Positions 38,838 to 45,270 of a DNA stretch of 45,270 nt are shown piece by piece. Source of the stretch: Hyphomicrobiales bacterium (GTDB taxonomy: Bacteria > Pseudomonadota > Alphaproteobacteria > Rhizobiales > Beijerinckiaceae); the NCBI GenBank assembly GCA_028290705.1, contig JAQGJH010000072.1, forward strand, positions 1 through 45,270, written 5' to 3'. The first letter of the stretch is position 1; every line of letters begins with the position of its first letter. The notes beneath the pieces were generated by a model, which saw only the letters and a program-made list of their open reading frames with translations, was not told the origin of the DNA and made no database searches. The position numbers were made by a program, and so were the translations under genes.

Positions 38838-39173
38838 ATGAACCTTCGTTCCGCCGCCCTGCCGATTCTGTGCCTCCTCGCGCTTCCCGCATCCGCGGCC
38901 GCCGAGCCGCATGATTGCGGCGCATGCACGGAGCTGGATCGCGCCACCATGGCGGATCCGGTCGCGCCCTCCGATCTGCCGGCGCCGCGCACCCCGGTCG
39001 ATACCAGCGCCCAGGCGCGGGGCGACGCGATCGCCGTTCCCCTGCCCGGCCCCGACGCGACGGTTTTCCACAAGAAGGGTTCGGGCGTCTGGGTCAGCGA
39101 TCTCGCGGGCGGCAACGTCTACGTCAAGCCGCAGGGCAAGAAGCTCACGGTCGATCTCAAATACGGCTTCTGA
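38838..39173 (+). CDS. Small secreted protein of unknown function
   Basis: 111 residues that I do not recognise. A signal peptide (MNLRSAALPILCLLALPASAAA) leads to a short CGAC motif, a Pro/Asp-rich linker, and a C-terminal part with VFHKKGSGVWVSDLAGGNVYVKP that looks like a small beta-strand domain. The ATG at 38838 gives the signal peptide. It follows the binding-protein gene after 52 bases on the same strand. Its TGA is immediately followed by the TGA of the amidase on the other strand, sharing the palindrome TGATCA. Function cannot be assigned. Confidence 0.62.
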   Translation: MNLRSAALPILCLLALPASAAAEPHDCGACTELDRATMADPVAPSDLPAPRTPVDTSAQARGDAIAVPLPGPDATVFHKKGSGVWVSDLAGGNVYVKPQGKKLTVDLKYGF

Positions 39174-39953
39174 TCAGACGGCGAGCGGCGGCTTCAGAGA
39201 TGGCCGGGTGGCGATGAGGTCGCGCAGCGTCGTGATGGTCGACGCATCCGCCACGCCATCCACCTGCTCGCGCCGGAAATGTCGCTGAAACGCACGCACG
39301 ACCTGTTCGGTGGCCTCATCGTATACGCCCGTCACCGCGATGCCGTAGCCATAGAGAGCGAACATCGCCTGCAGAGCCTGCACGGGCTGCCCCTCGTCGC
39401 CGCGCGCGAAGAAGCGCCCGCCCGCAATCCGCGCCGCCGGCACGAAATGTCCGACGCCCCGCGCATGCAGGACGTCCCACGGAAAGAACTCGCCCGGGTC
39501 GCGCTTGCGCGCCGGCGCAATGTCGGAATGCGCGAGCACGCGCTCGGGCCTGATGCCGAGGCGGCCCGAGATCTCGGCGCAGAGGTCGGCGACCGCGTCG
39601 ATCTGGACGGCGGGAAACGGCGGCGAGCCGCCTTCATGCCCGGGGTTGACGATTTCGATGCCGATCGAGCGCGAATTGAGGTCCGATTCACCCGCCCAGG
39701 ACGATAGGCCCGCGTGCCAGGCGCGCCGGGCCTCCGGCACCAACTGCAGGATGCCCCCGTCCTCCCAGACGAAATAGTGACAGGAGACTTCCGCCACCGG
39801 GTTGCATAGCCGGCCCAGCGCTTCCGCGCCGGTCGGCATGCCGGTGTAGTGCAGCACGATCATGTCGGGCCTGACCCCGGTCGCCCGCTCACCGTGGTTC
39901 GGTGACGGAAACACTTTGGCGGCGAGGGGCGAATCCGGACGGGGCTGGCTCAT
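39174..39953 (-). CDS. N-acetylmuramoyl-L-alanine amidase with peptidoglycan-binding domain (AmiD/AmpD-like)
   Basis: Cleaves the bond between MurNAc and the stem peptide, acting in wall turnover or recycling. 259 residues: an Amidase_2 domain (about 10-165) and a PG_binding_1 domain (about 180-245, RGDEGQPVQALQAMFALYGY). Zinc ligands expected for the family are present: H35 (VLHYTG), H142 (AHSDIAP) and D152 (KRDPGEFFPW), with E100 (IGIEIVNPG) as the likely catalytic glutamate. No signal peptide is visible at the ATG 39953, so it may be cytoplasmic like AmpD, though the binding domain resembles AmiD. It ends back-to-back with the secreted protein gene and follows the glycine-zipper gene after 43 bases. 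Confidence 0.9.
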   Translation of the reverse strand: MSQPRPDSPLAAKVFPSPNHGERATGVRPDMIVLHYTGMPTGAEALGRLCNPVAEVSCHYFVWEDGGILQLVPEARRAWHAGLSSWAGESDLNSRSIGIEIVNPGHEGGSPPFPAVQIDAVADLCAEISGRLGIRPERVLAHSDIAPARKRDPGEFFPWDVLHARGVGHFVPAARIAGGRFFARGDEGQPVQALQAMFALYGYGIAVTGVYDEATEQVVRAFQRHFRREQVDGVADASTITTLRDLIATRPSLKPPLAV

Positions 39954-39996
39954 GCCCCCTCATACCAAGCTCGCGCGCCGAAGCGAATGCCGCGCC

Positions 39997-40272
39997 TTAC
40001 TGGTAGTAGCGCACGCAGACGGGCTCGCCATAATAGTCGTAGCCATAGCGCGCGCAGCGTGGCGCCGTCGCACCGCCGATGACGGCGCCGCCGACAGCGC
40101 CGATGGCCGCGCCCGCCAGCGCGCCGCCCGGGCGTCCCGTCGCCAGTCCGCCGATGGCCGCACCGGTGAGGCCGCCGATCGCGGCGCCGCCTGCGGCGCG
40201 TTCACCCGGTGTGTTGCAGCCTGCCAAAGGCAGGGCGGCGAGCAGTGCGACGGCGAAAACAGCTTTCTTCAT
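39997..40272 (-). CDS. Small glycine-zipper lipoprotein (YMGG-like)
   Basis: 91 residues. The N-terminus MKKAVFAVALLAALPLAGC is a lipoprotein signal with lipobox LAGC. The middle is a run of small residues with Gly/Ala spacing (AAIGGLTGAAIGGLATG, ALAGAAIGAVGGAVIGG), the glycine-zipper pattern of membrane-inserting helices. The C-terminus is Tyr-rich (RYGYDYYGEPVCVRYYQ), a common ending in small rhizobial envelope proteins. The ATG at 40272 fits the signal; the upstream frame to 40323 does not. It lies 43 bases upstream of the amidase on the same strand. The biochemical role of the family is not known. Confidence 0.8.
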   Translation of the reverse strand: MKKAVFAVALLAALPLAGCNTPGERAAGGAAIGGLTGAAIGGLATGRPGGALAGAAIGAVGGAVIGGATAPRCARYGYDYYGEPVCVRYYQ

Positions 40273-40637
40273 GTCGAGTCCTCCAGCCGGGCGCGCGCGC
40301 GACGTCGAGCGCTGCAACCCCACGGCAGAAGATTAGCGGAGGGGCGCTGCCTTAGCTTTGCGCTGGCGCACAGCGTGGCTTTGGAACCGGGTCCAGAGCA
40401 GAAGCGAAGCAGAGTCGCACCACCGAATGCCTAAGTGCGTGAGTTGAATAGTTTATTTTTCATGAATGCCCATTGTGGGCCAGACTAATTTTCATAATGC
40501 ACAGCTTTTCAGATTGTGGCTCAAGTACATCGAGACATATAGTTCCAGACATCTTCGCATCCACGCCGCTTTATGGCCCCATTTACCCGTCAGTTCCCTC
40601 GCCTCACCAACCCGTGACACGAAAGGAACCAAGGTAG
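40273..40637. other. Divergent gap between glycine-zipper and transglycosylase genes
   Basis: No gene is supported here. The stretch from about 40440 to 40560 is unusually AT-rich for this window and contains a short imperfect direct repeat, TTTTCATGAATGC (40457-40469) and TTTTCATAATGC (40489-40500). Between them is a small hairpin GCCCATTGTGGGC (40468-40480). A weak promoter for the transglycosylase may lie near 40514-40542 (TTGTGG, 17 bases, ATATAG). Open frames across it have no homology that I recognise. Confidence 0.45.
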
Positions 40638-41303
40638 ATGAACGTGAAGCATATCTTTGCCGTGACTGTATTGGGATTGTCCTTTTCGATCAGCTCCGCC
40701 TCCGCCTCCGAACTCGGCGGCAATTACGCCCAGATCCTTTCCAGCGAAAAAAACCGCCAGGCCATTGCCTCCCTGGGCCGCCAGGAAGCCGTGGTGGCAG
40801 GATCCGCCCTGACAGGCGTCACCCAGGCAGCCGAGGCGCCTCGGAACATCCGCTCTTCCCGTCGTTCCGCCCGCCGCGCTGCCACGGCCTCTGTTGCCCC
40901 GGCCGGCTCTGCCCAGTTGCGCCAGCTCGTGGCCCAGCACGCAGCCGCCAACGGCGTTCCTCCGGCGCTCGCCCATGCGGTCGTCATGGTGGAAAGCCGC
41001 TACAATCCCCGCGTCTCGAATGGTGGCGCCATGGGCCTCATGCAGATCAAGCCGCAGACCGCCCGCGGCGAAGGCTTCAGCGGCCCCGCATCGGCGCTTT
41101 ACGACGCCGAGACCAACGTCCGCTACGGCATGCGCTATCTCGGCGCGGCCTATCGCAAGGCCGGTGGCGACGTGTGCGGCACGGTTCGCTACTACCAGTC
41201 GGGCCTTTATGCGCGCGGCATGTCGGGCGCGAACCGCGCCTATTGCGGCAAGGCGCGCGGCTTCATGGCGCAGGTTGCCGGCCGGTCCCTCTCGGACGGT
41301 TGA
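40638..41303 (+). CDS. Lytic transglycosylase, SLT domain
   Basis: A secreted enzyme predicted to cleave the glycan strand of peptidoglycan with formation of anhydro-MurNAc. 221 residues: signal peptide (about 1-23, ending ASAS), a low-complexity Ala/Ser/Arg linker (about 50-90), then an SLT (goose-lysozyme-like) domain. E119 in MVESRYNP is the catalytic acid, followed by GGAMGLMQIKPQTAR. Two Cys (C180, C203) flank GTVRYYQSGLYARGM and could form a disulfide. The ATG at 40638 has AAGG close upstream. It ends 54 bases before the RNase P RNA gene. Confidence 0.92.
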   Translation: MNVKHIFAVTVLGLSFSISSASASELGGNYAQILSSEKNRQAIASLGRQEAVVAGSALTGVTQAAEAPRNIRSSRRSARRAATASVAPAGSAQLRQLVAQHAAANGVPPALAHAVVMVESRYNPRVSNGGAMGLMQIKPQTARGEGFSGPASALYDAETNVRYGMRYLGAAYRKAGGDVCGTVRYYQSGLYARGMSGANRAYCGKARGFMAQVAGRSLSDG

Positions 41304-41323
41304 TGCAAGCCGGGGCCGCGGGC

Positions 41324-41352
41324 TTGACCTGCGGACCCCGCACCCGTATTCG
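41324..41352 (+). promoter_or_regulatory. rnpB promoter
   Basis: TTGACC (41324-41329), a 17-base spacer, and TATTCG (41347-41352) form a sigma70-like promoter. Transcription would begin near 41358, which coincides with the 5' strand of the RNase P P1 helix. The match between the promoter and the independently predicted RNA end supports both. Confidence 0.68.
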
Positions 41353-41356
41353 CCAT

Positions 41357-41752
41357 GAGCCAGCCGGCCGGACGGCCGCTCTCCTCGCGGAGGGAGGAAA
41401 GTCCGGGCTCCATGGAGACACGGTGCCGGATAACGTCCGGCGGGGGTGACCCCAGGGAAAGCGCCACAGAGAACGAACCGCCACGGATCCGTCCGGGGTA
41501 AGGGTGAAAAGGTGCGGTAAGAGCGCACCGCGCGGCCGGCAACGGGCGCGGCATGGCAAGCCCCACCGGGAGCAAAACCGAATAGGGGCGACGAAGGTCG
41601 CGGGTTCGCCCGTGGCCTGGGCCCGTCTCTGGGTCGTCGCCCGGGTTGGTTGCTCGAGGCGGCCGGTAACGGTCGTCCCAGAGGAATGGCCGTCACGTGC
41701 GGGCCGCAAGGCTCGCGCCATACAGAACCCGGCTTACAGGCCGGCTGGCGCT
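41357..41752 (+). ncRNA. rnpB: RNase P RNA (A-type, alphaproteobacterial)
   Basis: The catalytic RNA that trims 5' leaders from tRNA precursors. The universally conserved blocks appear in order: GAGGAAAGTCCGGGCTCC (about 41394-41411), ACAGAGAACGAACCGCC, GGTAAGGGTGAAAAGGTGCG, GTAAGAGCGCACCG, AGAGGAATGGCCGTC, and ACAGAACCCGGCTTACAGG near the 3' end. The ends pair as P1: GCCAGCCGGCC (41359-41369) with GGCCGGCTGGC (41739-41749). Exact ends are judged from that helix and from the promoter. The plus-strand open frames through this interval are not genes. The 3' end is about 6 bases from the convergent stop of the ModA-like gene. Confidence 0.97.
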
Positions 41753-41758
41753 AACATC

Positions 41759-42535
41759 TCACCGGCGGATGTCGAACCCCGACCTCTCGAAGACATACGA
41801 GGCGGGTTCGCCGATGATCAGCTTGAACAGTTCGACGGCCGCCGGATTCTCCTTCCCGGTCTTCGTCAGCGCCGCCGCATGCACCGTGGTCAACTGAACG
41901 GAATCGGGCATGAACCCCGCGAGCGCAACGCCGGGAAAGGCCGCGATTTCGCTGGCCTGCGCAAAACCGAGCGCGGCGCGCCGATCCGCCACGTCCATCA
42001 GCACCGCGACGCCGCCCTCGCGCATCACGCCTTTTTCCCGCAATTCCTTGTCGAGCCGGAGCTCTTCGAGCATGCGCACCACATGCGCATCCGTCGGCAC
42101 CCCGCTTTTGGGGTTTCCGTAAGCAAAGCTCGGCGTCGCCTCGATGACGGCGCGCAATTTGGCGACGCTGGACACGTCCGGCTTGGGAGTGCCGACGCGA
42201 TGCGCGATTCCGATCCGCACGCGTCCGACGACCTTCGGGTAATCGGGAGCGATGCGCCCCGCCCTCACCAGGTTGTTGAGTTCGCTGAGCGACCAAAAGA
42301 CGATGTCGGTGCGAGGGTCGGCCGTGAGACGTGGCTCGATGGAATTCGCCGGCCCGTAGGTGGTGACGATGCTATGCGTCGTGTCTTTCTCGAATTTGCT
42401 CGTGATGGCCAGCATGGGTTTGCGAACGGCGTCGTTGGCGACGACGCGGACCTCCGCCGCCGTGACGCTCCAGATGCTCCCGGCGCTCGTGAGGAATGCG
42501 GCGGAAAGAGCGATAACGGCACTGATCTTGACCAT
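41759..42535 (-). CDS. ModA-like periplasmic substrate-binding protein (orphan)
   Basis: 258 residues with a signal peptide (about 1-27, ending VTAA) and a type 2 binding-protein fold related to molybdate-binding ModA: VRVVANDAVRKPMLAITSKFEKDT, then DIVFWSLSELNNLV, VGRVRIGIAHRVG, PSFAYGNPKSGVPT and ELFKLIIGEPASYVFERSGFD. The last segment resembles the ModA/SBP_bac_11 C-terminus. The ATG at 42535 follows GGAG with 8-base spacing. No modB, modC or regulator is nearby and no molybdate ligand set can be checked by eye, so substrate is uncertain. It converges with rnpB. Confidence 0.8.
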   Translation of the reverse strand: MVKISAVIALSAAFLTSAGSIWSVTAAEVRVVANDAVRKPMLAITSKFEKDTTHSIVTTYGPANSIEPRLTADPRTDIVFWSLSELNNLVRAGRIAPDYPKVVGRVRIGIAHRVGTPKPDVSSVAKLRAVIEATPSFAYGNPKSGVPTDAHVVRMLEELRLDKELREKGVMREGGVAVLMDVADRRAALGFAQASEIAAFPGVALAGFMPDSVQLTTVHAAALTKTGKENPAAVELFKLIIGEPASYVFERSGFDIRR

Positions 42536-42643
42536 GCGGGACTCCAGGCGCGTGATGTCTGCCCGTGGGAAGGCGCTCGGATCGGTGCGCGCAACGGACT
42601 GCGTCGCCCTGCTCCAGCATCGCGCCCAAAGCCTTCCGGAAGC

Positions 42644-43084
42644 TTACGCCCAGGGGGTCACCGCGGCCGCAAGCAGAAGATAGCGCCCGATCTTGGCAAT
42701 CGAAACCAGGAGCAGGAAGCTGAGGATCGGTTCGCGCAGCAGTCCAGCCACGACGGTGAGGGGATCGCCGATGACCGGCGCCCAGCTCAACAGCAGCGAC
42801 CAGCGGCCCCAGCGCGCGTAAAAGGTCTGGGCTCGCAGCAGCGCTGCATCCGACGCCGGAAACCAGGAACGTCCCCGAAAGCGGTCGAGGCCGCGCCCGA
42901 GCAGCCAGTTCACGACCGACCCCAAAACATTGCCGACGCTCGCCACCAGCACGAGGAGCCAGATGGGATGGTTTTTGGCCAGGATCAATCCCGCCAGCAC
43001 CGCCTCCGACTGCGCCGGAAGGATCGTGGCGGCGACCAGCGCCGAGACGAAGAGGCCCGCATAGGCGGCGAGATCGGCAGTCAT
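42644..43084 (-). CDS. YqaA/DedA-like (SNARE-associated) membrane protein
   Basis: 146 residues with about four membrane segments. The pattern TILPAQSEAVLAGLIL, VASVGNVLGSVVNWLLGRG, and SWAPVIGDPLTVVAGLLR matches the VTT/SNARE-associated domain of the YqaA branch of the DedA superfamily, which includes polyprenyl-phosphate and phospholipid flippases. The shorter length fits YqaA rather than full-size DedA. The ATG at 43084 has only a weak ribosome-binding site. It lies 108 bases upstream of the ModA-like gene. Substrate is not known. Confidence 0.85.
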   Translation of the reverse strand: MTADLAAYAGLFVSALVAATILPAQSEAVLAGLILAKNHPIWLLVLVASVGNVLGSVVNWLLGRGLDRFRGRSWFPASDAALLRAQTFYARWGRWSLLLSWAPVIGDPLTVVAGLLREPILSFLLLVSIAKIGRYLLLAAAVTPWA

Positions 43085-43204
43085 CTAAACCCGGCGCACA
43101 CCGCATCATTGCGGCTGTTCACAGCCATGTAGAACCTTCGTCGCAGGCGCGCCAGCGCATGTTGACATGCGTCCGCCCGAAGCGCGCAATCGCCGCCCCA
43201 GCGC

Positions 43205-43303
43205 CGTCATTGCGAGGAGCGCAGGCGACGCGGCAATCCAACGGCGTGTGCATCACGCCCGGCGATGCGCAACTGGATTGCTTCGCTCCGCTCGCAAGGA
43301 CGG
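43205..43303. repeat. Dispersed inverted repeat (TTGCGAGGAGCG type)
   Basis: A left arm CGTCATTGCGAGGAGCGCAG (43205 on), continuing to GGCAATCCA, faces a right arm CTGGATTGCTTCGCTCCGCT (43273 on), continuing to CGCAAGGACG at about 43302. The arms are near-complements. This sequence type is a widely scattered palindromic element in alphaproteobacterial chromosomes. Transcribed, it would form a long hairpin. It lies in the gap between the YqaA-like gene and the end of ettA and could act as an ettA terminator. Confidence 0.75.
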
Positions 43304-43332
43304 CCCGCGTCACGCTCCTCACAAAACCAGAC

Positions 43333-43364
43333 CCATCGTCGCGAGTCGAAGCGGCAATCCAACG
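43333..43364. repeat. Partial copy of the neighbouring dispersed repeat
   Basis: CATCGTCGCGAGTCGAAGCG followed by GCAATCCAACG resembles the left arm of the element at 43205-43303 with internal changes. It lies only 11 bases beyond the ettA stop and lacks a matching right arm, so it looks like a decayed half-element. Confidence 0.5.
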
Positions 43365-43375
43365 TGGCGCGCGCC

Positions 43376-45028
<1,653 letters not shown>

Positions 45029-45270
45029 GGGCTCGAAGTCTCGTTCTTGAGGAAAAAGTCGCCATTCTTTAACGCCCTGCGGCGCAAGGGTCCAGCACAC
45101 TCTCTCACCCACCGGGACCGTGGCCTGTCCTGGGCGCGACATTCCTTTTCGGAAGCGAAAAGATCAGTCGCGGGCCTTGCCATTGCCACACACCCGGAGG
45201 AGTCTCGCGCCGCGGCGGACCCGCGCCGCCGGGGGCTCCCTCCGGCGACGCGTTGAATTGGAGCTCAGGA

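Noticed and set aside
41504-43132. A 542-residue plus-strand open frame
   Set aside because: It runs through rnpB and the antisense strand of two well-supported genes (ModA-like and YqaA-like); no domain is visible.
45029-45270. A possible new gene at the right edge
   Set aside because: GGAGCTCAGGA at the last bases could be a ribosome-binding site for a gene beyond the window, but no start codon or coding sequence is visible here.

Overview
The window is a GC-rich stretch of core chromosome from an alphaproteobacterium, most likely a member of the Hyphomicrobiales (Rhizobiales). The evidence is the division and cell wall (dcw) cluster running mraZ to ftsZ and on into lpxC, bamD and recN; a predicted ArsR/methyltransferase regulator with a SahR-like operator in front of metF and metH; an A-type RNase P RNA; and dispersed palindromes of a kind common in this class. 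Genus and species cannot be read from the sequence alone. No prophage, transposase, CRISPR array, tRNA or rRNA was seen.

Region 1 (2-9494): a 5'-truncated ligA on the plus strand converges on a minus-strand group made of a GT-C type membrane glycosyltransferase candidate, prmA and an aminopeptidase P. A small Cys-rich secreted protein and a UvrD/PcrA helicase follow.

Region 2 (9495-31783): a DUF3833-type lipoprotein (plus strand), then the dcw cluster on the minus strand. In transcription order it is mraZ, rsmH, ftsL, ftsI, murE, murF, mraY, ftsW, murG, murC, murB, ddl, ftsQ, ftsA, ftsZ, lpxC, bamD, recN. Most junctions from mraZ to ftsA overlap by 1-4 bases or nearly touch, as expected of translational coupling. 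The cluster starts from a sigma70-like promoter embedded in four 10-bp-spaced MraZ-box repeats. The notable absence is murD: mraY is followed after 28 bases by ftsW, so the essential D-glutamate ligase must be encoded elsewhere.

Region 3 (31911-39173): a methionine-cycle operon on the plus strand (sahR-like regulator, metF, full-length cobalamin-dependent metH) behind a perfect 18-bp palindrome. An orphan solute-binding protein of the tripartite-tricarboxylate type and a small secreted protein follow.

Region 4 (39174-45270): an AmiD-like amidase, a glycine-zipper lipoprotein, a lytic transglycosylase, the RNase P RNA gene rnpB with a readable promoter, an orphan ModA-like binding protein, a YqaA/DedA-like membrane protein, a dispersed inverted repeat, and the ABC-F translation factor ettA.

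The window is mainly housekeeping. I found no convincing new multi-gene system. The points most worth a second look are the missing murD, the MraZ-box promoter, the SahR-type operator, a possible LexA box before uvrD, and a few unassigned secreted proteins.
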